A stretch of DNA of 32,333 bases from Clostridioides difficile. Lineage in GTDB: Bacteria > Bacillota > Clostridia > Peptostreptococcales > Peptostreptococcaceae. The notes below the pieces were generated by a model. That model was not told the DNA's origin. It was given only the letters and a program-made list of their open reading frames with translations, and did not search any database. Positions within the stretch are counted from its first letter, which is position 1; the number at the start of each line of letters is the position of its first letter. Position numbers and translations under genes: made by a program. Of this stretch, positions 1-7,727 are shown piece after piece. The stretch is from assembly GCF_001299635.1 (NCBI RefSeq), contig NZ_JRHN01000021.1, forward strand, positions 1-32,333, given 5' to 3'.

Positions 1-28
1 TTAAAAACATAATATAATACCCTATATG

Positions 29-80
29 AAATAGTGGCAACTCTCCCTCACATCCTCAATTGTTGCCACTATTTTAATTT
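29..80 (+). terminator. Rho-independent terminator of a gene left of the window
   Basis: A perfect 13-bp stem (29-41 pairs with 62-74, core AATAGTGGCAAC) closes a 20-nt loop and is followed on the plus strand by a T-rich run (ATTTTAATTTTTT). The minus-strand side lacks a comparable U-tract, so it most likely ends a plus-strand gene lying outside the window. Confidence 0.75.
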
Positions 81-90
81 TTTGTACAAA

Positions 91-117
91 ATAAAAACCC
101 CACAATAAAGTGGAGTC
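91..117 (-). terminator. Terminator of the D,D-carboxypeptidase gene
   Basis: Read on the minus strand, ACTCCAC (116-110) pairs with GTGGGGT (103-97) around a 6-nt loop and is followed by TTTTTAT. It begins about 20 nt after the stop codon of the minus-strand gene ending at 138, so it is the natural end of that transcript. Confidence 0.8.
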
Positions 118-137
118 TTTCACAAATCTCATCTAAC

Positions 138-1367
138 CTAAGCCTTAAAACAAACAGAATTTTTAACCTCAAGCTTTCTATTTATCTTAGCAACCTTAAT
201 CTTAATCTTATCCTTCAAAGGAATACATCCTATATTACTTTCACTTTTAACATCAACACTTCCAACAAACTTGCCAGAATCATTGTAATACTTTGCAACA
301 CCAACAATATCTCCCTTATGAATAGGATAACTCATATTTTTAAACACTATCTTAGGGTGTATATTCTCATTATCTGAAACAACCCCATACAAATCTTTAT
401 CAACTTTAACAGTTATCTTAAAATCATCAACACCATCAACACAAGGAGTCTCTATAATGTCCCCCTTATGAGCTATCTTCTTAGAATGGAAATTGTCTTT
501 ACCATACTTTAATAAAGTAGCAGAAGAAGAAATTCTATTCTTCTTATTACCATCACCAAGAACAACTCCTATTAATCTATGATTTCTTTCATTTTTATCA
601 TCCTTAGGTACCATCATAGAAAATGCAAGGCAATAACCAGCATTATCTGTATAGCCTGTCTTTATTCCATCAACACCAGGCACTGAAACTAATAGGGGAT
701 TTGTGTTATAGTGTGTAAAATCTTTCTTCGTATCATTATATACTTGCATAGTAGTTATTCTAGTAACTTGACTTTCATAATGGTCATACATATACTTTCC
801 AAGTGCAACTATATCATGAGCTGTTGATATATTTTCAATAGGTGGCTCCTTATGTTCTGGGTCAGTATATATAGGAAGTCCGTTTGGATTAAAATAATAC
901 GTATCAAGCATTCCTATTTCTTCAGCTTTCTTATTCATCATATTTACAAAATTCTTCTCAGTTTTACCAACATGTTTAGCTATAGCCATAGCAGCATCAT
1001 TTCCGGATACAAGCATAAGACCTTGCATAAGCTCTCCTAAAGATATTTCATCACCATCTTTAAGTTTACAAGTAGAACCACCTACTGAAGCCGTAGACTT
1101 GTCTATCTTTACCACATCAGTTTCCTTTACCTGATTCTTATTGACTGCTTCTATTGCAAGTAAAAAGGTCATCATTTTACTTAAACTCGCTAGAGGCATT
1201 TTTTCATCGCTATTTTTTTCAAATAATATTCTTTTAGTTTTCTGGTCTATAAGTAGTGCAGCTCTTGAAGAGTTTGGTACTGGTGGAGCATCTGCAGATG
1301 CAAATCCAGGAGTTATAAATATACAAATTAATGCAAGTATTGTTAACTGTTTTATTTTTTCTTTCAA
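138..1367 (-). CDS. dacF: D-alanyl-D-alanine carboxypeptidase, penicillin-binding protein (DacF type)
   Basis: A serine D,D-carboxypeptidase of peptidase family S11, which removes the terminal D-Ala of peptidoglycan stem pentapeptides outside the membrane. In numbering from an upstream ATG at 1382, all three motifs are intact: SLSK at 66-69 (nucleophile S66, K69), SGN at 126-128 and KTG at 242-244. A C-terminal PBP5-like beta domain follows. The N-terminus is a lysine-rich stretch, a hydrophobic core and ASA-DA, a good signal peptidase site. I place the start at TTG 1367, because GGAGG lies 8 nt upstream of it and would fall inside the coding sequence if the ATG at 1382 were used; this gives 409 aa. 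It lies 57 nt after the LevR-like gene on the same strand with no terminator between, so the two may share a transcript. The choice of DacF over DacA or DacB is by resemblance only. Confidence 0.9.
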   Translation of the reverse strand: MKEKIKQLTILALICIFITPGFASADAPPVPNSSRAALLIDQKTKRILFEKNSDEKMPLASLSKMMTFLLAIEAVNKNQVKETDVVKIDKSTASVGGSTCKLKDGDEISLGELMQGLMLVSGNDAAMAIAKHVGKTEKNFVNMMNKKAEEIGMLDTYYFNPNGLPIYTDPEHKEPPIENISTAHDIVALGKYMYDHYESQVTRITTMQVYNDTKKDFTHYNTNPLLVSVPGVDGIKTGYTDNAGYCLAFSMMVPKDDKNERNHRLIGVVLGDGNKKNRISSSATLLKYGKDNFHSKKIAHKGDIIETPCVDGVDDFKITVKVDKDLYGVVSDNENIHPKIVFKNMSYPIHKGDIVGVAKYYNDSGKFVGSVDVKSESNIGCIPLKDKIKIKVAKINRKLEVKNSVCFKA

Positions 1368-1424
1368 AATCTCATCCTCCATTTCATATATTAATTAACA
1401 TGCACAAAGTAGGTGCTGTAAGTT

Positions 1425-4259
1425 TTATTTATTTAGATACTCATTAATCATATCTATTATATAAGCAATTTCTTCATCTGGTATCAAGATATTAAAGTAA
1501 GCTTCTGTTGGCTTAAAGGCCTCATGTATTAAATTATACAGTTCATAATTTTCACTGATTAACTCAGTGATGTTATTATATGGAAAAGTTGTATTTTTAA
1601 AACATCTTTCTATCATAAAAGAACAATGAAGTATATATCCTAACTTAAACTTGCTTTTTAGACCTTCATCTATCAATTCTATTATTGAAAATAATGATGA
1701 ATTGACATAATTGAATAATTTAACAGAGTCTAAAAGCTCTAAGTTTTGAGACATAAAGTTTATTATTAGGCTGTTATATGATAAATTTGTTTCTTTTATG
1801 TTAGTAATGCTATTGGCATTAAATGTACCTTCTATTATTTTGTTCAACATATCTAGACCATACCCATTTAGGAGTTCTTCTATGTGAATAAATGGGGTAT
1901 TAGCCACATTAAAATCTACACTGCCAACAACTGCCAAAATTTTAGTGTTACTAAATTTATTCCTATACATTTTGAAACTCTCTATATTATGAGGAACTAA
2001 ATTAATACTGTATTTATAAATACTTTTTAGTGAAGAGTTTATAAAATCTGCTATCTTCATAGCTGAACCATAACCCGTTATACAAGTCGTTATTATGGCA
2101 TACTCTCTTGACTTCTCAGGATAATTTATTTCTGTTGAATCAATTGCAGCTCGTCCAATATATGGATTTAAAGAGCTTAAAGAATTAGCCAATTCATCCA
2201 AAGTCATTTCTGGTAGTGTGCTTTTTCTTACTGCCTCTAAAACTATTGGAGTAGATACCATCTCAATAGAGCGTGTTTTAATTTTTGTTTTTTCTGAAAT
2301 AAGTTCTCCAAAAGCTATGAGAGAACCCATATCTGTTAAAAGAAGTACTCCCTTACCTTCATCACATTCTTTTACCAATTCTATAGATTTATCAAGTATA
2401 GTACTTACCTTTACATCAAGAGGCATGTCAATTGCATTACAGTGGTTTGTACCAAGTAATGAATTTGCTACATCACACATACTACTTGCTGTTGAATTTC
2501 CATGAGCAAGTATTATAACACCTATACTTTCAGATTGATTATTTGGTTCAAGGTATGTGCTATTTAGAAACATAGATATAAATTTTACTTCATCTTTAGG
2601 TAGTGATGTTTGTAAATCATTTTCGATTATACTTAAAACTATTTTAGCTATATTTAAATCTTTATCTGAGAAAATTTTATCATTATATAGATTGTATTTA
2701 GGGTTATATGTGTCTTGATTTATATTTTCTATAAGTGCACTTATATGCATTGAAAGAGCAATATAAGTTTGTTTTGTATATTTGTTTCTCGATATTTTTT
2801 CAGCTTCTTTTAAAGAGTGTTCAACAGCATAGTAAATCTTTGGATTAATTACCTTGAAAATTTCATTACTTGTATAATCAGAATGAGTTACTGAAGATAT
2901 TGAAAGTAACTTTGTAGAGTATTTTTCCATGTAATTTATAAACATACTCCTTATGTCATTTTCTAGATAAGGAATCTCTGTAGAATATTTAAACCCATTG
3001 TTTTGTGTATCTATATTGTATTTAGAGAGTTCTTTTGTATATTCAACCTCCAAATTGTTACCATTAAATTCATAAAAAAGCATGTAATCAAGTTCTGATA
3101 ATTTATTTAGATTACTGCGATTTTCATTCAATTTTAAAAGACCAGTGTATATATAATCAGGAACAAGAGACAAATCTATTTCTATATTTTCTTTTAGACC
3201 AGTCTTATAATTTAAAAAGGCTCTTGCACTCATAAGTTGTATATCAGATTTAAGTTGACCTATATTACCAAAACAATCATAAAGAAGTAAAGATTTAATG
3301 ACATCTTTGTGAACTCTTATAGTTGCATTGGTATATTTAGATTCTATAATAAAGAAGTATTTAATAAGAGATAATCTTTCTTTTAAGGACCTATCCTGTA
3401 AAGCAGGTAGGTTAATTGTAACTGGGATTCTTCTTAAAAAAGTCCCAAGTAGTGAAGAATGTATATCTTCTGTTGTGGCACACACAATAAAAACAGTAGC
3501 TTTATGTACGATGTCAGATTCTCCTAATCGTCTGTATATGCCTTTGTCCATCAAAAGAAAAAGCATCTCTTGACCTTCTGGGGGTAATCTATGTATTTCA
3601 TCTAAGAATAATATACCTCCATCAGCCTGTGCGACTATCCCGAATTTATCCTTATTAGCACCAGTAAAAGAGCCTTTAACATAACCAAATAAATTACTTA
3701 AGAGTAAGTTAGCATTCTCTGCATATTCAGCACAGTTAAATACAACAAATTTACTTTCAGAAGAAAAGACTTTACTTTCTACAGCATATTTATACATTGT
3801 TTCAGCAAATGTGCTTTTTCCAACACCAGTAGGTCCTATAAGTAATGTGTTAAGACCTTTTGGAGGGTAGAGTATAGCAGATTTAGCTTTTTCTATAGCT
3901 AGTTTAAGACTAGAATCATGTCCAAGTAATGTTGAAAAAATATCTTCTGAATCATTTTTACTTGATTTAAGTAGTTCATTACAATTACTTATGGAAAACT
4001 CAGAGCTGTCTAAAGTATGACCAATTAAATTTTCAATAATACCAGCATGTAAAAACAAAATGGGCTTGCCAGGTATCTTTATAACTTTCTTTTCATTAAA
4101 TAGGTTATTTAATTCTTTACTGGTATTACTTCTATCAAGAGATGAATTATTAGCAACTTCTATTGTAGTAAATCCTGCTTTCTCTGATTGAAGGTCTTTT
4201 AAAGTTATATTTTCACATAATTTATGTAGTGATAATAGAACCTTATCTTTTCTTAGCAT
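1425..4259 (-). CDS. LevR-like sigma-54 activator with PTS regulatory domains
   Basis: A 944-aa enhancer-binding protein. The order is an N-terminal helix-turn-helix region (about 1-70), then an AAA+ sigma-54 interaction domain with Walker A GPTGVGKS at 142-149, the sigma-54 contact loop GSFTGA at 196-201 (GAFTGA in most members) and Walker B GGILFLDE at 214-221. A PRD follows at about 435-570 (His505 a candidate phosphosite), then an EIIA-Man-like domain with AHGNST (His586), an EIIB-like domain with CITGYGSA (Cys726) and a second PRD at about 835-944 (His878). This is the LevR architecture, in which PTS phosphorylation sets activity and the AAA+ domain remodels sigma-54 polymerase. LevR proteins normally sit beside the PTS operon they control, but none is present here and I found no -24/-12 promoter nearby. 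The start has AAGGAGG 6 nt upstream. The family is clear; the target is unknown. Confidence 0.92.
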   Translation of the reverse strand: MLRKDKVLLSLHKLCENITLKDLQSEKAGFTTIEVANNSSLDRSNTSKELNNLFNEKKVIKIPGKPILFLHAGIIENLIGHTLDSSEFSISNCNELLKSSKNDSEDIFSTLLGHDSSLKLAIEKAKSAILYPPKGLNTLLIGPTGVGKSTFAETMYKYAVESKVFSSESKFVVFNCAEYAENANLLLSNLFGYVKGSFTGANKDKFGIVAQADGGILFLDEIHRLPPEGQEMLFLLMDKGIYRRLGESDIVHKATVFIVCATTEDIHSSLLGTFLRRIPVTINLPALQDRSLKERLSLIKYFFIIESKYTNATIRVHKDVIKSLLLYDCFGNIGQLKSDIQLMSARAFLNYKTGLKENIEIDLSLVPDYIYTGLLKLNENRSNLNKLSELDYMLFYEFNGNNLEVEYTKELSKYNIDTQNNGFKYSTEIPYLENDIRSMFINYMEKYSTKLLSISSVTHSDYTSNEIFKVINPKIYYAVEHSLKEAEKISRNKYTKQTYIALSMHISALIENINQDTYNPKYNLYNDKIFSDKDLNIAKIVLSIIENDLQTSLPKDEVKFISMFLNSTYLEPNNQSESIGVIILAHGNSTASSMCDVANSLLGTNHCNAIDMPLDVKVSTILDKSIELVKECDEGKGVLLLTDMGSLIAFGELISEKTKIKTRSIEMVSTPIVLEAVRKSTLPEMTLDELANSLSSLNPYIGRAAIDSTEINYPEKSREYAIITTCITGYGSAMKIADFINSSLKSIYKYSINLVPHNIESFKMYRNKFSNTKILAVVGSVDFNVANTPFIHIEELLNGYGLDMLNKIIEGTFNANSITNIKETNLSYNSLIINFMSQNLELLDSVKLFNYVNSSLFSIIELIDEGLKSKFKLGYILHCSFMIERCFKNTTFPYNNITELISENYELYNLIHEAFKPTEAYFNILIPDEEIAYIIDMINEYLNK

Positions 4260-4807
4260 ATATTGCCTCCTTTCTTTATATTTAAGTTATACTTAAGTTA
4301 TATTAAATATATTATAATATATATTTGGTATTAAAATAAGGTTTATAGTGGATATTTTGTATTTTACTTTTTAATATGTTGTTTTGTGTAATGGATGGTG
4401 TTAAAATAAGAGTTGCATTATACTAGATATAGATTTTTATGGATTTAGTTAGGATATTATGTTGTTATATAAATAAATATAAGTTTTAAATACATTTCAA
4501 TATATAACTATCAAATTAAAGTAAAACTCGTGAAAGTTAAAAAACAAAAAATTAGAAAGTACATAGTTTTATTGAAGAGAATACTATACAATTTAAAAGA
4601 TTATATCAATGGTTGAAAGTGTTTGTTATATATTAATTCAGCCATTTTATGCTGTAAATAACTTTAAAATTTAGTTTTGACAAGCATAAAAAACAAGTTT
4701 TTTCATAAAATGTAAATATTGGATATTGTTTATTTAAAATAGTTTAAATAAATAATATCTTGTAATAAAATATGAATAATACTATAAAAGAATGGGAGAT
4801 ATGTTTT
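4260..4807. other. Divergent intergenic region between the LevR-like gene and the exporter
   Basis: A very AT-rich 548-bp spacer. Near the activator start there is a tandem direct repeat TTAAGTTATA at 4282-4291 and 4293-4302 (11-bp period), a possible helical-phase operator. A TTGACA at 4677-4682 has no -10 at usable spacing. A small inverted repeat AAAAAAC/GTTTTTT lies at 4688-4703. I see no coding sequence, no structured RNA and no convincing promoter for either flanking gene. Confidence 0.4.
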
Positions 4808-5569
4808 GTGGATATAGATAGAATTTTAAACTTTTCCTCAAACGCAGGTAAAGCTATGTTGCAAAGTGGAGGAGAAACTTATAGAGTTGAAGAAACGATA
4901 GCTAGAATATGTCAATCTTTTGGAATAGACCATGTAGATGTATTTGCGACCCCAACAGCTGTAATGGCATCTGTGTTTGTAGATGGAAAATTACATTCAG
5001 CAATTAAAAGAATAAGCTCAAGAAGGGTAGACCTAAACTTGGTTCATGAGGTTAACTCATTATCAAGGGCAATAAGTATAAATAATTTAGATATTGAATT
5101 ATGTGAAAAAATTTTAGATGAGATAAGTGAAGATAACTACTATTCAGATTTAATAACAATATTTTTTGCAGGCATTGCAGCAGCGACATTTTCGATACTA
5201 TTTGGAGGAAATATAGAAGAGTTTATAGCCGCATTTACTGTGGGAATTTTGACTAAGTTTGTTACTATGTACTTAAATAAATCATCATTAAATGACTTCT
5301 TTGTAAATGCAATCGGAGCAGTTATTATAGCTCTTTGTTCTATTATAATCTTGAAGCTTGGGTTTATAAAGACAATAGACCATCTGATAGCAGGAGCGAT
5401 AATGTTATTAGTACCTGGTCTAGCACTGACTAATGCTTTAAGAGATTTATTAGATGGACAATTGATTTCTGGTCTTGCAAAGTTAGCAGAAGTATTTTTT
5501 ATAGGTGTATCTATAGCGGTAGGAATGTTTTTGGTACTTGGATTGTACTTCAAGTTAGGGGGGATATAA
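4808..5569 (+). CDS. ThrE/YjjP-family exporter subunit, large half
   Basis: A membrane protein of the threonine/serine exporter (ThrE, DUF1212/YjjP) family, 253 aa. The N-terminal soluble part (about 1-110) has the family sequence SGGETYRVEET. Five or so membrane segments follow from about 113, with the family hallmark LLVPGLALTNALRDLLDG at about 198-215. In Corynebacterium ThrE the two halves are fused; in E. coli YjjP and YjjB are separate, as here. Substrates known for the family are threonine and serine (ThrE) and succinate (YjjPB), so the substrate here is open. I chose GTG 4808 because GGGAG lies 9 nt upstream; an in-frame ATG at 4772 has no ribosome-binding site and would add 12 residues unlike the family. 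The next gene begins on the base after the stop codon, indicating translational coupling. Confidence 0.87.
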   Translation: MDIDRILNFSSNAGKAMLQSGGETYRVEETIARICQSFGIDHVDVFATPTAVMASVFVDGKLHSAIKRISSRRVDLNLVHEVNSLSRAISINNLDIELCEKILDEISEDNYYSDLITIFFAGIAAATFSILFGGNIEEFIAAFTVGILTKFVTMYLNKSSLNDFFVNAIGAVIIALCSIIILKLGFIKTIDHLIAGAIMLLVPGLALTNALRDLLDGQLISGLAKLAEVFFIGVSIAVGMFLVLGLYFKLGGI

Positions 5570-6064
5570 ATGCATTTGTTTATAGAGGTAATAGCAGCTT
5601 TTTTTACAGCCTTAAGCTTTGGAGTGCTATTTAATATGAAAGGAAAGAATTTGATACTATCTGGTATAGGTGGAAGTATCGCTTGGTTTTCATATAAATT
5701 TTGTTTGAATATGGGTGTGACGGAAAACTTATGTTTCTTTATAGCTACAGTATGTTTTGCAATATATTGTGAGTTATGTGCTAGAATTTATATGACTCCA
5801 GCAACCACATTAAGTGTATGTTGTCTAATAATATTAGTACCAGGTTATGGAATATATAATACTATGTATTCTGTTTTGACAAATAATTATATCAAAGCAG
5901 TAGAGTATGGTGTAAGTACATTATCCTGTGCAAGTTCAATTGCGTTGGGACTGGTATTTATAACTACAGTATTTAGAAAAGTAAACTTATATGGAATGTT
6001 TACCAAAATAAAAGAAAATGAAAAATATAAGAAGGGTATAAATAAAATTAAGCCACAAAAATAG
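5570..6064 (+). CDS. ThrE/YjjB-family exporter subunit, small half
   Basis: A 164-aa membrane protein with about four or five hydrophobic segments, corresponding to the C-terminal half of ThrE (DUF3815/YjjB). It carries ILVPGYGIYNTMYSVL, the counterpart of the VPG motif in the large half, then a lysine-rich cytosolic tail. The start ATG follows the stop of the large subunit with no gap, with GGGGGAT just upstream, so the two are expected to be made in fixed ratio and to form one exporter. No other gene lies in this operon. The family is recognised from the motif, the size and the pairing; the exported compound cannot be read from sequence. Confidence 0.86.
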   Translation: MHLFIEVIAAFFTALSFGVLFNMKGKNLILSGIGGSIAWFSYKFCLNMGVTENLCFFIATVCFAIYCELCARIYMTPATTLSVCCLIILVPGYGIYNTMYSVLTNNYIKAVEYGVSTLSCASSIALGLVFITTVFRKVNLYGMFTKIKENEKYKKGINKIKPQK

Positions 6065-6070
6065 AAAAAA

Positions 6071-6099
6071 TTGACTTTTAGGTAAAAGGATGATAATAT
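6071..6099 (+). promoter_or_regulatory. Sigma-A promoter for the leader and the Gate-domain gene
   Basis: TTGACT (6071-6076), a 17-bp spacer and TATAAT-like TAATAT (6094-6099) give a near-consensus housekeeping promoter. The start point would be near 6106, so the transcript begins about 185 nt upstream of the Gate-domain coding sequence at 6290. Confidence 0.65.
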
Positions 6100-6105
6100 A
6101 ATAAC

Positions 6106-6172
6106 ATAAAATAGAATAAGAATATCTAAATTAGAAAAGATGTTCTTATTCTATAGAAATAGTTTTTTTTTA
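6106..6172 (+). ncRNA. Leader hairpin with T-tract, possible attenuator or small RNA
   Basis: Starting about 5 nt after the predicted transcript start, ATAGAATAAGAA (6111-6122) pairs perfectly with 6143-6154. After an 8-nt gap comes a run of T (6163-6172). It could end the upstream ThrE transcript, act as a premature terminator of the new transcript, or define a small RNA of about 65 nt. The gap between stem and T-run makes it an imperfect intrinsic terminator. Confidence 0.4.
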
Positions 6173-6180
6173 TTTCAAAA

Positions 6181-6245
6181 AACTGACAACTTGCATTACA
6201 GATGTAAGTTTTAGTGTTCAGTTTGTACCAAAAAATTTGTACCAA
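6181..6245 (+). promoter_or_regulatory. Second leader hairpin and TTTGTACCAA direct repeats
   Basis: AACTGACA (6181-6188) pairs with 6215-6223 (one bulged T), and inside it ACTTGCAT (6189-6196) pairs with 6202-6209 around the loop TACAG, giving one long hairpin. It is followed by two perfect copies of TTTGTACCAA, at 6222-6231 and 6236-6245, 14 nt apart and just ahead of the ribosome-binding site. This may be an RNA- or protein-binding control element of the downstream transporter. I match it to no known riboswitch class. Confidence 0.4.
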
Positions 6246-6289
6246 TGCTAGAAACCTTAATTTAAATTGAAAAGGGGGAAGATTTCAAG

Positions 6290-7468
6290 ATGGAAAAGCT
6301 GTCGGATAAGAGAAGAGTCAAGGCAGTAAGTATGGAAACCTTCGTATTTATTGTACTATTGGCGGTAGGATTTGGATATGTAGGAAGCATCATGGGTGCA
6401 GGTATGATGTTTAAAGTAATAATGAGTACAGCACATGCGCTTTTATTAGATACAGTATTTTTAATAATGGCGATGGCAGTTCTTGCAGGTGCACTTAGTG
6501 CATTGCTTTCAGAATTCGGAGTAATATCTTTAGTTAATAAGATATTTAAGGGTCTTATGAGACCTATATGGGGCTTACCTGGTGCTAGTATAGCAGGAGT
6601 AGTTGCAACATATTTATCTGATAATCCAGCTATTATACCATTTGCTAAAGACAAAACATTTACACAATATTTTAAGAAGTATCAGATACCTGCTTTATGT
6701 AACTTAGGAACAGCCTTTGGTATGGGGCTTATTGTAACGACTTTCATGATAGCTCAAGGTAAAGAATATGTACTACCAGCTATAATAGGTAATGTTGGGG
6801 CAATAATAGGTAGTATTATTAGTGTTAGAATTATGTTGACTTTTACTAAAAAGTATTATAATTATGACCCTAAAAGCGATACTGAAAAACAAGTAAATGA
6901 AAAAGGTACAAAAATTGAAGAGTTTAGAGAAATAAGAGATGGTAATGTATTCCAAAGAGGATTGGATGCTATACTTGAAGGTGGTAAGCTAGGTGTTGAA
7001 ATGGGTATGGCTATAATACCAGGAGTTTTAGTAGTTTGTACATTAGTTATGTTATTAACTTTTGGACCATCTACAGACCCTGCTACAGGTCAGGCTGTTT
7101 ACACAGGAGCTGCATATGAAGGTATAAAATTATTACCTGCTATTGGTGATAAAATTAGCTTCATAATAGAGCCATTATTTGGATTCACATCACCAGAAGC
7201 AATCGCATTCCCTGTAACTGCATTAGGAGCTGTTGGAGCAGCGATATCTTTAGTACCAGAATTTATAAAATCAGGTGCTATAACTCCTAATGATATAGCA
7301 GTATTTACAGCTATGGGTATGTGTTGGAGTGGATACCTAAGTACACACATAGGTATGATGGATGCTTTAGAAGCAAGACCATTAGCTGGTAAAGCAATAC
7401 TTTCACATACAATAGGTGGTTTATGTGCAGGTATATGTGCCCACTTTATATTTATGCTCGTTGGATAA
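6290..7468 (+). CDS. Gate-domain (YjiH-like) membrane transporter
   Basis: A 392-aa polytopic membrane protein of the nucleoside recognition/Gate superfamily, which also includes SpmA/SpmB, FeoB cores and YjiH. It begins with a short charged tail, then about eight to ten hydrophobic segments. The family signature YLSDNPAIIPFAKD lies near residues 109-122, and a second glycine- and proline-rich conserved part near 290-345 (FGFTSPEAIAFPVTALGA). A charged cytosolic loop occupies about 185-225. ATG 6290 has GGGGGA 10 nt upstream. The gene is alone between a promoter at 6071 and a strong terminator at 7567. Relatives are annotated as nucleoside or purine transporters, but direct evidence for YjiH-type members is thin, so I leave the substrate unassigned. 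Confidence 0.82.
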   Translation: MEKLSDKRRVKAVSMETFVFIVLLAVGFGYVGSIMGAGMMFKVIMSTAHALLLDTVFLIMAMAVLAGALSALLSEFGVISLVNKIFKGLMRPIWGLPGASIAGVVATYLSDNPAIIPFAKDKTFTQYFKKYQIPALCNLGTAFGMGLIVTTFMIAQGKEYVLPAIIGNVGAIIGSIISVRIMLTFTKKYYNYDPKSDTEKQVNEKGTKIEEFREIRDGNVFQRGLDAILEGGKLGVEMGMAIIPGVLVVCTLVMLLTFGPSTDPATGQAVYTGAAYEGIKLLPAIGDKISFIIEPLFGFTSPEAIAFPVTALGAVGAAISLVPEFIKSGAITPNDIAVFTAMGMCWSGYLSTHIGMMDALEARPLAGKAILSHTIGGLCAGICAHFIFMLVG

Positions 7469-7566
7469 AAATGTTCTAGAAATCAAATATTAAGATATTA
7501 TAATTTATAAAGTTGAATAAACTAATGATTTAAGTATAAAATAAAATTAGTAATTTAAATATATAG

Positions 7567-7617
7567 AGGTGCTGTTTTGAAATAGAGATTTACTTTCATT
7601 TTAAGACAGCACCTTTT
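7567..7617 (+). terminator. Terminator of the Gate-domain gene
   Basis: A 17-bp stem, 7567-7583 with 7598-7614 (two G-U pairs, core AGGTGCTGT/ACAGCACCT), has a 14-nt loop and ends in TTTT. It lies about 100 nt after the stop codon and before the promoter of the two-component genes. Confidence 0.8.
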
Positions 7618-7649
7618 AGTAATTTAAATAAACTAATTAAATGTATTGA

Positions 7650-7685
7650 TTGAATTTATTATGATAAAATTGTATTATATACAAT
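7650..7685 (+). promoter_or_regulatory. Promoter with palindromic operator for the two-component genes
   Basis: TTGAAT (7650-7655), a 17-bp spacer and TATTAT (7673-7678) form a reasonable sigma-A promoter. A perfect palindrome, ATTGTAT-TAT-ATACAAT (7669-7685), covers the -10 element and the start point. A dimeric repressor or autoregulating response regulator could bind there. Confidence 0.5.
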
Positions 7686-7727
7686 AGAGCCAATTTAAAC
7701 AGTAACAATAAGGAGGAATTGTAGTAG

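Noticed and set aside
4677-4703. TTGACA followed by AAAAAAC/GTTTTTT as promoter or terminator of the exporter genes
   Set aside because: No -10 lies at 16-18 bp and the inverted repeat is only A/T plus one C-G pair, too weak to be assigned.
4260-4771. Sigma-54 -24/-12 promoter for the exporter genes
   Set aside because: GG and GC dinucleotides never occur with the required 10-bp spacing; the nearest candidates (4327 and 4397 areas) are off by several bases or lack GC.
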